From Chromobacterium rhizoryzae (GTDB taxonomy: Bacteria > Pseudomonadota > Gammaproteobacteria > Burkholderiales > Chromobacteriaceae): 64,000 nt of DNA. Of the stretch, positions 1 through 7,761 are shown in pieces. The stretch spans positions 2,046,001 to 2,110,000 of the forward strand of contig NZ_CP066126.1 in NCBI RefSeq assembly GCF_020544465.1. The letters are read 5' to 3'. Both the position numbers and the translations under genes were made by a program. Within the stretch, counting starts at the first letter, position 1; each line of letters opens with the position of its first letter. The notes below the pieces were generated by a model, which searched no databases, was not told the DNA's origin, and saw nothing but the letters and a program-made list of their open reading frames with translations.

Positions 1-551
1 TCGTGCAGGTGGGCGTCGAAGTCGCTGACCGGCAGGCCGGCCGCGTGGCCGTCCATCAAGGAGGCGCCGATGTCGCCGGAGAACAGGATCTTGCTGATCG
101 GGTCGTAGATCTGAAAAAAGCCGACCGTGTGCAAGTAATGGGCCGGCACGATTTGCAGGTCCGCGCCGCCCAGCCGCATCCACATGCCGCGCGGCGGAAT
201 CGCCACCAGCCGCCCGGCGGTGGCGCCGCGCATGCAGAAGTGGGGCAGGAAGCGGGTCCATTCTTCGGCGATGATCACCTGGGCGTCGGTGATCAGCAGC
301 CAGCCGCCCACCGAGGCGATGATGTCCGGGTCCTGATGCGAGGCGAAGATGTAGCGGGTGTGGGAGGGCAGGAAGTAATCGGCCAGTTCCGCGATCAGAT
401 GCTTGTAAGTGAGGTTGCCGCCGGGGTCCAGCAGAATGCCCTCGCCTTGGTCGATGATGGCGAACTGATTGGATTGTATGCCTTCGCCCTGCACCAGTTC
501 GGTGAAGGCGACGCATTTGTGATTGCCGTCGTCGTAAAGCACCAATGCCAT
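1..551 (-). CDS. Metallo-beta-lactamase-fold diiron protein (ODP/flavodiiron-like), C-terminus cut by window
   Basis: About 183 residues are visible, starting at the ATG at 549-551 and running off the left edge. The reading carries the diiron-site pattern SHQDPD near residue 75, a downstream HYLHT, and an FSGDIG aspartate motif, as in the beta-lactamase domain of flavodiiron (FprA-type) and oxygen-binding diiron proteins. The HxDxD form without a following His differs from the classical HxExDH of flavodiiron NO reductases. I infer an O2- or NO-binding or -reducing role. Support comes from its divergent position to hmp and from an FNR-type box placed correctly for its promoter. Whether a flavodoxin or signalling domain follows cannot be seen. 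Confidence 0.8.
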   Translation of the reverse strand, partial: MALVLYDDGNHKCVAFTELVQGEGIQSNQFAIIDQGEGILLDPGGNLTYKHLIAELADYFLPSHTRYIFASHQDPDIIASVGGWLLITDAQVIIAEEWTRFLPHFCMRGATAGRLVAIPPRGMWMRLGGADLQIVPAHYLHTVGFFQIYDPISKILFSGDIGASLMDGHAAGLPVSDFDAHLH

Positions 552-611
552 GAGCCGCCTCGTCTGCTTGGCCCGCCCGCGAATGGACGTGCTATGCCTA
601 AGAATGCTCAG

Positions 612-653
612 ATATTATGCAAGCGGTATGATTGGGGTCTTGACCTGGGTCAA
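612..653 (-). promoter_or_regulatory. FNR/ANR/DNR-type activator box with -10 for the diiron-protein gene
   Basis: A perfect palindrome TTGAC-N4-GTCAA lies at 640-653. On the minus strand a -10-like CATAAT lies at 619-614, predicting a start near 606. The box centre is then about 40 bases upstream, the class II position for FNR/CRP-family activators. The diiron-protein ATG is at 551. The box half-site TTGAC is nearer the DNR/NNR form than E. coli FNR TTGAT. Binding by FNR or a paralogue is inference. Confidence 0.7.
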
Positions 654-701
654 GCTCACCCGGAAGGAATATTTTTACGCGGCGGTGACAGCGTCGCCAT
701 A

Positions 702-724
702 AAGATGTATTATTTTTACATCTT
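702..724. promoter_or_regulatory. NsrR operator upstream of hmp
   Basis: A 23-bp near-perfect inverted repeat with half-sites AAGATGTATTA and TTTTACATCTT separated by one base. This is the 11-1-11 layout of known NsrR operators (AAGATGCATTT-type half-sites). It lies about 75 bases upstream of the hmp start, and nsrR itself is the next gene after hmp. Confidence 0.85.
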
Positions 725-736
725 TAAGCCGACCAG

Positions 737-755
737 CGCCGAGTCGGCGTTTTTT
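737..755 (+). terminator. Short GC hairpin followed by six T, upstream of hmp
   Basis: CGCCG and CGGCG pair around AGT (737-749), followed by a run of T at 750-755. It looks like a weak intrinsic terminator pointing toward hmp and lies between the two NsrR-type sites. It may block read-through or simply be part of the promoter region. Confidence 0.35.
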
Positions 756-764
756 ACCCACAAT

Positions 765-787
765 AAAATGTATTAAGCACACATCTT
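765..787. promoter_or_regulatory. Second, weaker NsrR-type site overlapping the hmp promoter
   Basis: Half-sites AAAATGTATTA and GCACACATCTT with one base between them keep the 11-1-11 spacing of the site at 702-724 but with several mismatches. The -10-like sequence TAAAAT (764-769) overlaps it and the hmp ATG is at 800, so occupancy would block transcription directly. Confidence 0.55.
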
Positions 788-799
788 TAGGAGCCCGCC

Positions 800-2017
800 A
801 TGTTGAGTCCCGAAACCCGCGCCCTGGTCAAAGCCACCGTTCCTGTGTTGCAGCAACACGGCCTGAGCCTGACCAGTCATTTTTATCGCCGCATGTTCAG
901 CCATAACCCGGAGCTGAAAAATATTTTCAACCAGGGGCATCAGCACTCCGGCCAGCAGCAACAGGCGCTGGCCATGGCGGTGCTGGCCTACGCCCAGCAC
1001 ATAGACGACCCGTCGCCGTTGGCGCCGGTGCTGACCCGGGTGGCGCACAAGCATGTCAGCCTGGGCATCCGCGCTGAGCATTACCCCATCGTCGGCAAGC
1101 ATTTGCTGGCGTCCATCCAGGAAGTGCTGGGCGAGGCGGCGACGCCAGAGCTGATAGCGGCCTGGGCCGCCGCTTACGGCCAATTGGCGGACATCTTGAT
1201 CGCGGAGGAACGAGAACTGTACCGCGCCAGCGCCAACGCCGAAGGCGGTTGGGCCGGCTGGCGGCCGTTTCGCATCGCGCGCAAGGTGGCGGAGAGCGAG
1301 GAAATCACTTCCTTCTATCTGGCGCCGGCCGACGGCGGCGCGGTGCCTGGCTTCCGGCCCGGCCAGTATGTGTCGGTCAAATGCTTCGTCGAGGAATGGG
1401 GGCTGGCCCAGCCGCGTCAGTACAGCCTGTCCGACGCGCCCAACGACGAATATCTGCGCATTTCGGTCAAGCGCGAGGACGGCGGCGAGGGCAAGCCGGC
1501 GGGGCGGGTATCCAATCTGCTGCACGCGGAAAAACGGGAGGGCGACATTCTGGAGCTGAGCGCGCCGCAGGGCGATTTCTTCCTGCATGAAGAGCGCGAC
1601 GGCCCGGTGGTGCTGATCAGCGCCGGCGTCGGTCAGACGCCGATGCTGTCCATGCTGCGGCATTTGCTGAGAACCGGCAGCCGCCGCGAAATCCGCTACC
1701 TGCACGCGGCTCGCCACGGCGGCGCGCACGCGATGCGCGATGGTTTGCGCCAGATGCAGGAACGCCACGCGCAGCTGCGCGCCCATGTCTGCTACGAGGC
1801 GCCGCGAGCGGAGGACGTGTTGGACCGGGACTATCAGCAGCAGGGACGCCTGCAACTGAGCCAGTTGCGCGAGATGACGCTGCTGCCGGACGCCGACTAC
1901 TATCTGTGCGGCCCGGTGGGCTTCATGCTGGCGCAGCGCGCCAGCCTGCTGGACTTGGGCGTGGCGGCGGAACGAGTGCATTTCGAGGTGTTCGGCTCCA
2001 ACGCCGTCGGCGGCTGA
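800..2017 (+). CDS. hmp: Flavohemoglobin / nitric oxide dioxygenase Hmp
   Basis: 405 residues, the usual length for the family. Converts NO and O2 to nitrate using NAD(P)H in the cytosol. The N-terminal globin domain (about 1-140) shows the proximal haem ligand His85 and the distal and proximal pocket residues Tyr29 and Tyr95 at their canonical numbers. A ferredoxin-reductase-type FAD domain follows (RQYSLS motif near 212) and then an NAD domain (GVGQTPM near 275; CGPVGFM near 370), ending in the typical FEVFG. The ATG at 800 follows an AGGAG ribosome-binding site. Two NsrR-type sites lie upstream and nsrR follows downstream, so NO-responsive derepression is expected. Confidence 0.97.
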   Translation: MLSPETRALVKATVPVLQQHGLSLTSHFYRRMFSHNPELKNIFNQGHQHSGQQQQALAMAVLAYAQHIDDPSPLAPVLTRVAHKHVSLGIRAEHYPIVGKHLLASIQEVLGEAATPELIAAWAAAYGQLADILIAEERELYRASANAEGGWAGWRPFRIARKVAESEEITSFYLAPADGGAVPGFRPGQYVSVKCFVEEWGLAQPRQYSLSDAPNDEYLRISVKREDGGEGKPAGRVSNLLHAEKREGDILELSAPQGDFFLHEERDGPVVLISAGVGQTPMLSMLRHLLRTGSRREIRYLHAARHGGAHAMRDGLRQMQERHAQLRAHVCYEAPRAEDVLDRDYQQQGRLQLSQLREMTLLPDADYYLCGPVGFMLAQRASLLDLGVAAERVHFEVFGSNAVGG

Positions 2018-2053
2018 GCCGCGGCAAGGCCCGCGCTCTATTGAGCGGCGGGC

Positions 2054-2211
2054 TTTAGAACCTGTTCAATGTCCGCCGCGTGTCCGCGATAGGGTCGGAA
2101 AGGGCCTTGAAAACAGTTTTAGAATGCTGGTGTACCATGTGTACACTTCGCTTCTTCAGCCATTTTTGCCTTGTCTCGCGCTGGCTCGCGAGGCTTTGAA
2201 CAGGTTTTTAA
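2054..2211 (-). repeat. Intergenic repeat family, copy A
   Basis: A 158-bp unit bounded by inverted ends: AGAACCTGTTCAA at the left and TTTGAACAGGTTTTTAA at the right. Read on the minus strand it aligns along much of its length with 42607-42740, sharing GCGAGC, GGCTGA-AAGCG, a central TGTACA-type palindrome, AGCATT, a TATCGC block and TGAACAGGTTCT. It fills the space between hmp and nsrR. No transposase is present. Similar intergenic elements occur, as far as I recall, in other proteobacteria. Confidence 0.65.
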
Positions 2212-2215
2212 GATC

Positions 2216-2665
2216 ATGCAATTGACCCGTTTTACCGATCTCGGCCTGCGCGTGCTGATGTATCTGACCTGGCAGGAAGAGGGGCAGTTGGCCACCATTC
2301 CCGAAATCGCCGCCCGTTTCGAAGTGTCGCGCAACCATCTGGTCAAGGTCGTCCACTTCATGGCGCAGCAGGGCTGGCTGCAGACCAGCCGCGGCAAGGG
2401 CGGCGGCTTGGCGCTGGCGCGGGCGCCGGAGCGCTACCGCGTCGGCGAGGTGGTGCGCACGCTGGAAGGACTGTCGCAGTTGATAGACTGCGCGGACCCG
2501 CCGTGCGCGCTGCGGCCGGGCTGTAGGCTCAAGGGCGCGCTGGACGAGGCGCTGGCGGCGTTTTTCCGTACGCTGGACCAATACACCTTGCGCGATATGA
2601 TGGCCGCGCCCACCGGCGAGGCCATCGTCCGGCTGCATCGGCAGCCCTTGTCCATCTCAAAATGA
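2216..2665 (+). CDS. nsrR: Rrf2-family nitric-oxide-sensing repressor NsrR
   Basis: 149 residues from the ATG at 2216 (MQLTRFTDLGLR, the conserved Rrf2 start); an in-frame ATG at 2171 would add a non-conserved extension. The winged helix-turn-helix covers about 10-65 (IAARFEVSRNHLVKVV, then the glycine-rich wing RGKGGGL). The cluster Cys92, Cys97 and Cys103 (DPPCALRPGC) is the [2Fe-2S]/[4Fe-4S] ligand set that distinguishes NsrR. NO destroys the cluster and relieves repression of hmp. A copy of the intergenic repeat lies directly upstream, and no clear Shine-Dalgarno is visible before the ATG. Confidence 0.93.
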   Translation: MQLTRFTDLGLRVLMYLTWQEEGQLATIPEIAARFEVSRNHLVKVVHFMAQQGWLQTSRGKGGGLALARAPERYRVGEVVRTLEGLSQLIDCADPPCALRPGCRLKGALDEALAAFFRTLDQYTLRDMMAAPTGEAIVRLHRQPLSISK

Positions 2666-2761
2666 TGTTGGCGTATTTTGTTGAGATTCACATGGATTAT
2701 CATTTGTAATATTTTTTGTATCTTATTGTCGTGAACGCGGCGGGTACTTACACTGCCCGCC

Positions 2762-3619
2762 ATGCGTTATCCCATCCTTCTCCCCGTCGTTTTATTGTTG
2801 GCCGGCTGCGACGCGGCCGAATTTTCAAAAATCAGCCAATCTGCGGAAGTCAAAACCCTGGCCAAGGCCGGAGCGGCCGTGGTGCGCCAACTGGAGCAGG
2901 CGACGCGGCCCGCGGCCGAGGCCGGCGCGCCGGGCCGGGTCCAGGCGGCGCAGCTGGTCAGCGGCGTCAAGCAAGTGGGGCACCGCGATTTTTCCAACGC
3001 CAAGAAAGTGCTGCCGCGGGTGTTCTCCGGCATGGAGCAGGACTTCTATTGCGGCTGCGATTACCGCGGCAAGGCGGTGGATTGGGCGTCCTGCGGCTAT
3101 GTGCCGCGCAAGTCCGAAACCCGCGCCAGCCGCATCGAGTGGGAACACGTGGTGCCGGCCTGGAATCTGGGCCATCAGCGCCAATGCTGGCAGCAGGGCG
3201 GCCGCAAGAACTGCGCGTCCAGCGATCCGGTGTTCCGCATGGCGGAAGGCGATCTGAACAATCTGGTGCCGGCGGTGGGCGAGGTCAACGGCGACCGCGC
3301 CAACTTCGCCTACGGCGCGTGGAGCCGCAAGCCGGCGACCATGTACGGCCAATGCCAATCGGTGACGGATTTCGGCAACAAGCGTTTCCAGCCGCGCGAG
3401 GAAGTACGCGGCGCGGCGGCGCGCATCACCTTGTACATGCACGCGCGCTACCAGCTGCGCATGAGCCGTCAGGATCAGCAACTGATGTGCGCCTGGGCGC
3501 GCCAGTATCCGGTTAACGCCTGGGAGCGCCGCCGCGACGCGCGCATCGTTCAACTGCAGGGCGAGGGCAATTTCCTGGTGGCGGAGCCGCAGCGGCTGGC
3601 CGAGCTGTGCGGCGCTTGA
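2762..3619 (+). CDS. Endonuclease I family DNase with lipoprotein signal
   Basis: 285 residues. The catalytic beta-beta-alpha-metal signature is intact: RIEWEHVVPAW (His in EH) near 130 and DLNNLVPAVGEVNGDR near 165. Multiple cysteines (CGCDY, SCGY, QCWQ, NCASS) match the disulphide-rich EndA/Vvn/Dns family, which degrades DNA in the periplasm or outside the cell. The N-terminus ends in LLLAGC, a clean lipobox with Cys16, so the protein is predicted to be membrane-anchored rather than freely secreted. About 70 residues lie between anchor and catalytic core, a likely spacer. It stands alone between nsrR and the convergent sugar operon, only 19 bases from the latter. Confidence 0.88.
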   Translation: MRYPILLPVVLLLAGCDAAEFSKISQSAEVKTLAKAGAAVVRQLEQATRPAAEAGAPGRVQAAQLVSGVKQVGHRDFSNAKKVLPRVFSGMEQDFYCGCDYRGKAVDWASCGYVPRKSETRASRIEWEHVVPAWNLGHQRQCWQQGGRKNCASSDPVFRMAEGDLNNLVPAVGEVNGDRANFAYGAWSRKPATMYGQCQSVTDFGNKRFQPREEVRGAAARITLYMHARYQLRMSRQDQQLMCAWARQYPVNAWERRRDARIVQLQGEGNFLVAEPQRLAELCGA

Positions 3620-3638
3620 GCGCGGCGGCCGGGTGGCC

Positions 3639-4496
3639 TTATTTGACCGCGCCGTCCATGCCGCGCATGAAATAGCGCTGGCAAAACAGGAAGACCAGCA
3701 GCACCGGCGCGATGGTCAGCACCGCGCCGGCGGCCACCATGCGCGTGGAGGTGGCGAAAGCGCCCTTCAGGTATTGCACCCCGACGGACAGCGGGTAGAG
3801 GTCCGGGTTCTTCAGCACCACGCTGGGCCAGACATAGCTGTTCCACGACCAGACCAGGGTGAAGATGGCCAGGGTGGCCAGATAAGGCCGGCTCAGCGGC
3901 AGGCAGACGCGCCAGAACAGCTGCCAGTCGTCGGCGCCGTCCATGCGCGCGGCGGCGACGATTTCTTCGGGAATCTCCTCGAAGGCGTGTTTCATCAGAA
4001 AAATGCCGAAGGCCCCGGCCAAGGCCGGCAGCGCCACGCCGACGCGGCTGTCGTCCAGGCCCAGCCAGGACAGCGTCACGTAATTGCTGAGCACATTGGT
4101 TTCGTTGGGCAGCAGCAGGGTGGCGATGATGGCGTAAAACACCCACTGCCGGCCGCGGAAGCGCAGCTGCGCCAGCGCGAAGCCGGCGCAGCTGGAAACC
4201 AGCAGGGTGCCGGCGGTGGTCAAGGCGGAAATCAGAGCCGAGTTCCATAAAAACCGCCCCATCGGAATCTGGGTCCAGACTTCGCGAAAGTGAGCCAGCG
4301 ACAAGGGCTCGGGCAAGCGCGGCGGGAAGTCGAACACCTGCTCGCCGTCGCCCAGCGCGATCATCAAGGTCCACCAAAACGGATAGCAGGCGGCGCAGGC
4401 CAGCGCCAACAACAGCAGATAGTCCGGCAGGCGCCGCAGCGCGCGCGAACGGGTTTGCCGGGCGGGGCGGGCAAGCGGGCTTGAGACGGCGGTCAT
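3639..4496 (-). CDS. Sugar ABC transporter permease, MalG/UgpE type
   Basis: 285 residues with about six membrane segments. The cytoplasmic EAA loop reads AAARMDGADDWQLFWRVCLP near 190, which docks on the ATPase. It belongs to the CUT1 carbohydrate importers. It is last in a minus-strand run kinase, binding protein, MalF-type permease, MalG-type permease, with 16 bases to the gene above. No ATP-binding subunit is encoded nearby, so a shared MsmK/MalK-type ATPase elsewhere is probably used. The substrate is inferred from context as a GlcN/GlcNAc oligosaccharide. Confidence 0.9.
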   Translation of the reverse strand: MTAVSSPLARPARQTRSRALRRLPDYLLLLALACAACYPFWWTLMIALGDGEQVFDFPPRLPEPLSLAHFREVWTQIPMGRFLWNSALISALTTAGTLLVSSCAGFALAQLRFRGRQWVFYAIIATLLLPNETNVLSNYVTLSWLGLDDSRVGVALPALAGAFGIFLMKHAFEEIPEEIVAAARMDGADDWQLFWRVCLPLSRPYLATLAIFTLVWSWNSYVWPSVVLKNPDLYPLSVGVQYLKGAFATSTRMVAAGAVLTIAPVLLVFLFCQRYFMRGMDGAVK

Positions 4497-4512
4497 GGCG
4501 GGCGTCCTGAAA

Positions 4513-5379
4513 CTAGCGGTGGGCCGGGCGCAGCAGGCGGAAGTTGAGGCCGGCCAGCAATAGGCAGATCACGGTCAAGAGCAGGCCGGCGGCGGCGCCG
4601 CGGCCGAAGTCCAGCTGATCGAAGCCTTGGTGGAACATGTAATACAGCACGGTATAGGTGGAATTCAGCGGGCCGCCGCGGGTCATCACCAACACCTCCT
4701 CAAAGGCCTTTAGCGCGTCCAGCGTGGAAATCAGGCTGCAAAACAGAATGGTGGGCTTCAGCATGGGCAGGGTGATGCGCCAGAAACGCTGCCAGGCGTT
4801 GGCGCCGTCCAGCAAGGCCGCTTCCTGCATTTCCGCCGGGATCGCCTGCAGGCCGGCGAGGTAGAGCACCATGTAATAGCCGACGCCGCGCCAGAAGGTG
4901 ACGAACATCACGGAAAACAGCGCGATGTCCTCGTCGCTGAGAAAGCCGATTTCCTGCTGCGCCGCCAGCAGGCGCAGCCAGCGCAGCGCGCTGTTGAGCA
5001 CGCCGTAATCGGCGTACATCCAGTTCCACATGATGCCGACCACGGCGACGGTGGTGATCACCGGCAGATAGACGGCGGCGCGAAACAGCTTGACGCCGCG
5101 CAGCGGCCGGTTGGCCAGCAGCGCCAGCGCGATGGCGGCCAATTGGATGACCGGTACCACCAGCAGATAGAGCAGGGAATTGCGCAGCGCGCGCCAGAAC
5201 ACCTCGTCCTGCAGCAAATAGTCGAAGTTCTCCAACCCCGCCCACTGCGGTGGCGACAGCAGATCGTAGCGAGTGAAGGCCAGATAGCTGCCGAACAGCA
5301 GCGGCCAAAAGGTGAACGCCGCCATCAGCAGCAGGGCCGGGGCCAGGAACAGCCAGGCGTTGCGGGCGCTGGATTTCAT
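4513..5379 (-). CDS. Sugar ABC transporter permease, MalF/UgpA type
   Basis: 288 residues and six predicted membrane segments, starting with a hydrophobic helix (LFLAPALLLMAAFTFWPLLF). The EAA motif EAALLDGANAWQRFWRITLP lies near 185. It partners the permease at 3639-4496 to form the membrane channel of a CUT1 importer. The gene begins 10 bases after the end of the binding-protein gene, so the genes are co-transcribed. Confidence 0.9.
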   Translation of the reverse strand: MKSSARNAWLFLAPALLLMAAFTFWPLLFGSYLAFTRYDLLSPPQWAGLENFDYLLQDEVFWRALRNSLLYLLVVPVIQLAAIALALLANRPLRGVKLFRAAVYLPVITTVAVVGIMWNWMYADYGVLNSALRWLRLLAAQQEIGFLSDEDIALFSVMFVTFWRGVGYYMVLYLAGLQAIPAEMQEAALLDGANAWQRFWRITLPMLKPTILFCSLISTLDALKAFEEVLVMTRGGPLNSTYTVLYYMFHQGFDQLDFGRGAAAGLLLTVICLLLAGLNFRLLRPAHR

Positions 5380-5389
5380 CGCGGCGCGC

Positions 5390-6634
5390 TTACTTCAGCT
5401 GCCGGTTCCAGAAGGCGGCCGCCTCGTCCAGCGCCAGCTGGGCGTCCTTGCGGCCGGTGACCGCCGCTTCCACGCTGTCCACCAGTTTTTTCTTCAGGTC
5501 CGCCAGCCGCGGCACGCCGCTCAGGCTGAAAGTGCGGATGTCCGGCGCGGCCTTGGCGCCCTGGGCGCGGGCGACGTCGACCAGGCTGCCGCCGGCCTGG
5601 GTGAAGTAAGGATCGCGCAGCGCGGCGCGGGTGGAGGGGAAGGTGGCGCCGGTGACTTTGGAAAACGCCAGTTGCTGCGCGTCGCTGGTCAGGAAGCGGG
5701 CGAACTTGATCGCTTCGGCCTGGGTGGGCGCAGGCAAGCCCTTGGACACCGCCCAGCCGAACTGATAGCCGCCCTGGACCACGCCGGTGGGTCCCAGCGG
5801 CGCCGGTTGCACCCGGCTGACCGCGAAAATGGCACGGGCGTCGGTCTGAGTGCGCCGCACCGCGGTGGGCGCGGTCTCCATCATCGCCAGCCGGCCGCTG
5901 TTGTAGAGCTTGACGCTGGCCTGGTAGTTGTCGTCGGCGAACAGGTTCTCCTTGGCCAGCGCGCCGGCTTTGTAGGCGTCGGCGTATTGGCGCAGCAAGG
6001 CCGCGTGCGCCGGGCTGTTGAAGACCGCCTTGCCGTTTTGCAGCAAGGGCAGGCCGCGGCCCAGCATGATGCCGTCGATCTGGCCCAGTTGCGGCAGCAG
6101 GCCGGGCACGCCGGTCTTGGCGCGGATGGCCTTGGCCGCGGCCAGTTGCTGTTCCAGGCTGAGCAGCTGGCGCGCCGGGTCCAGGCCGGCTTTGCGGAAC
6201 AATTCGCCGTTGAGCACCAGCACGTTGACGTTGTTGTACCAGGGATAGGCGTAGAGCTTGCCGGCCACGCTGAGGTCGGCCAGCGCATTGGGCAGATAGC
6301 CGGCCTTGTCCGCGGCCAGCGCGCCGTCCAGCGGCAAGAGCGCGCCTTTCTGCGCGTATTTGTACAGCCGCGGCACGTCGTGGTTGATCAGCGCCGGCGG
6401 CTTGCCGGCGGCGATGGCGGCGTTGAGCTTGGTTTCGAAGCCCTCGTTGAACACGTCCACCCAGCGCAATTCGACATTGGGGTGCTGCGCCTCGTACTGC
6501 TTCTTCGCCGCGGCGAAGTAGGCGTCGAACTGAGGCTTGAGCGAGTCGGTCCAGTACTCGACCACGATCTTGTCGGCGCGGGCCGGGCCGGCCAGGGCCA
6601 GCAGGCCGGCGAGCAGCAGCGGGGAGAGGCGCAT
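5390..6634 (-). CDS. Periplasmic sugar-binding protein of the CUT1 importer
   Basis: 414 residues, family 1 extracellular solute-binding protein. A signal peptide ends at GPARA, before DKIVVEYWT. The sequence shows the usual features: FETKLNAAIAAGKPPALI, YPWYNNVNVLVLN, GGYQFGWAVSKG and ASP/ALA-rich hinge strands. It delivers an oligosaccharide to the permeases below it. Its place between a GspK-type kinase and the permeases, in a locus with a GH9 glycosidase, suggests chitosan or chitobiose-like ligands. Specificity cannot be read from the sequence. Confidence 0.9.
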   Translation of the reverse strand: MRLSPLLLAGLLALAGPARADKIVVEYWTDSLKPQFDAYFAAAKKQYEAQHPNVELRWVDVFNEGFETKLNAAIAAGKPPALINHDVPRLYKYAQKGALLPLDGALAADKAGYLPNALADLSVAGKLYAYPWYNNVNVLVLNGELFRKAGLDPARQLLSLEQQLAAAKAIRAKTGVPGLLPQLGQIDGIMLGRGLPLLQNGKAVFNSPAHAALLRQYADAYKAGALAKENLFADDNYQASVKLYNSGRLAMMETAPTAVRRTQTDARAIFAVSRVQPAPLGPTGVVQGGYQFGWAVSKGLPAPTQAEAIKFARFLTSDAQQLAFSKVTGATFPSTRAALRDPYFTQAGGSLVDVARAQGAKAAPDIRTFSLSGVPRLADLKKKLVDSVEAAVTGRKDAQLALDEAAAFWNRQLK

Positions 6635-6662
6635 GGGATGTCCTTATGGAGTGAGGAGGGGG

Positions 6663-7529
6663 TCAGTCGGCCAGCAGGAGCAGCGCGCCGGCGCAGGCGT
6701 CGCCTTGCGGCGAACTGAGGCGGCCGGCGAATTCCGGCGGCAGCCAATCGCGCAGCGCCTGGCCCAGGCCGCCGCACAAGGCCGTCGGCAAACTCTCGTC
6801 CGGATCCAGCGCCTTGGCGATGGACCAGGCGTCGCGGCCGGCCTGGCGCAGCAATTCGGCGGCCAGAGAGTCGCGGCGGCCATTGGCCACCACCAGCGGC
6901 GCCAACTGCGCGAACAGCGTGGGCGTGGCGCGGCCGTTCCAGGCCATCATCGCCTGCCAGTCGCCGCCGACATGTTTCAGCACCGCCCGGGTCAGCGGCG
7001 TGGCGGCCAGGCGGCCGTCCAGCGCCATCTGCGCGTATTGCGCGGCGCGTTGGCCCAGCCAGGCGCCGCTGGCTTCGTCGCCGCTGGGATAACCCCAGCC
7101 GCCCGCCTCGCGATGACTGCCGTCCGGATACAGCGCTTCGCCTATGCTGCCGGTGCCCAGCGCCACGATCACGCCGGGCCGGCCGCCATGGGCGCCCAGC
7201 AAGGTGGTGTAGCCGTCGGTGGCCAGGCGCAGACGGGCGTAGCCGGGGTCGGCGGCGCGGAAGGCGGCCGCCCAATCGGCGTTGTGCACGCCGGACAGGC
7301 CCAGGCCGATCGCGCATCGCGCCGGCGGCGCAGGCGGCAGGCCGGCTTGGGCGAAGGCGTGGGCGATGACTTCGTTCACGGCGTCCCAGGCTTGCGGCAC
7401 GCCGCGCGACAGCGCGGAGGGGCCGCCTTCGGCGCGGGCGAGCAGGCGGCCGGCGGCGTCGCTCAGGCAGACGCGGGTGCCGCTGCCGCCGCCGTCAACG
7501 CCCAGGCGGTATTCAAAAGCTTCAGTCAC
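6663..7529 (-). CDS. BadF/BadG-family sugar kinase, glucosamine kinase (GspK)-like
   Basis: 288 residues if translation starts at the GTG at 7527-7529, which has a good AAGGACA site upstream. An in-frame ATG at 7592 gives 309 residues but has no ribosome-binding site. The ATP-binding fold shows LGVDGGGSGTR at the start, LATDGYTTLLGAHGG, ALGTGSIG and GGWGYPSGDEASGAW. Vibrio GspK, encoded in the chitobiose operon next to a GH9 enzyme, phosphorylates glucosamine. The same pairing here supports GlcN or GlcNAc phosphorylation. It is first in the operon that continues to the binding protein and permeases. Confidence 0.82.
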   Translation of the reverse strand: MTEAFEYRLGVDGGGSGTRVCLSDAAGRLLARAEGGPSALSRGVPQAWDAVNEVIAHAFAQAGLPPAPPARCAIGLGLSGVHNADWAAAFRAADPGYARLRLATDGYTTLLGAHGGRPGVIVALGTGSIGEALYPDGSHREAGGWGYPSGDEASGAWLGQRAAQYAQMALDGRLAATPLTRAVLKHVGGDWQAMMAWNGRATPTLFAQLAPLVVANGRRDSLAAELLRQAGRDAWSIAKALDPDESLPTALCGGLGQALRDWLPPEFAGRLSSPQGDACAGALLLLAD

Positions 7530-7612
7530 GGTGCTGTCCTTGGTCAAACGCGGGCATCCGGCGCAAATCCCCGCAACATCATGGGTTTGCATGGTCGGCG
7601 TCCGATGCCATT

Positions 7613-7671
7613 AGAATTTTTGAAAATTCAATCATTACGATGGCATTTCGTCAAGTTGATTTATTTAATTG
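7613..7671. promoter_or_regulatory. Divergent control region with candidate ROK operators
   Basis: Between the kinase (minus) and the ROK regulator (plus) lie a palindrome GAATTTT-TG-AAAATTC (7613-7628) and a 20-bp site at 7652-7671 that ends TTTATTTAATTG. The same 12 bases recur at 9076-9087 before the GH9 gene, in the same CAA-N14-TTG frame. On the minus strand TTGACG at 7656-7651 could be the -35 for the kinase operon. Recognition by the adjacent ROK protein is inference. Confidence 0.5.
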
Positions 7672-7761
7672 CGGCGACTGGGGCGCCTGGCTGTCGCCGC
7701 CGCCGCAACAAGGCCGGCGGACGCGCTTGTCCGCCCGGGGCCGGCTCGCCATACTGCCGGC

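Noticed and set aside
3..776. Long plus-strand open frame at the left edge
   Set aside because: It is antisense to the diiron-protein gene, whose minus-strand reading has family motifs; the plus reading has none.
5312..6718. 468-codon plus-strand frame
   Set aside because: Shadow of the solute-binding-protein gene in GC-rich sequence; no domain features.
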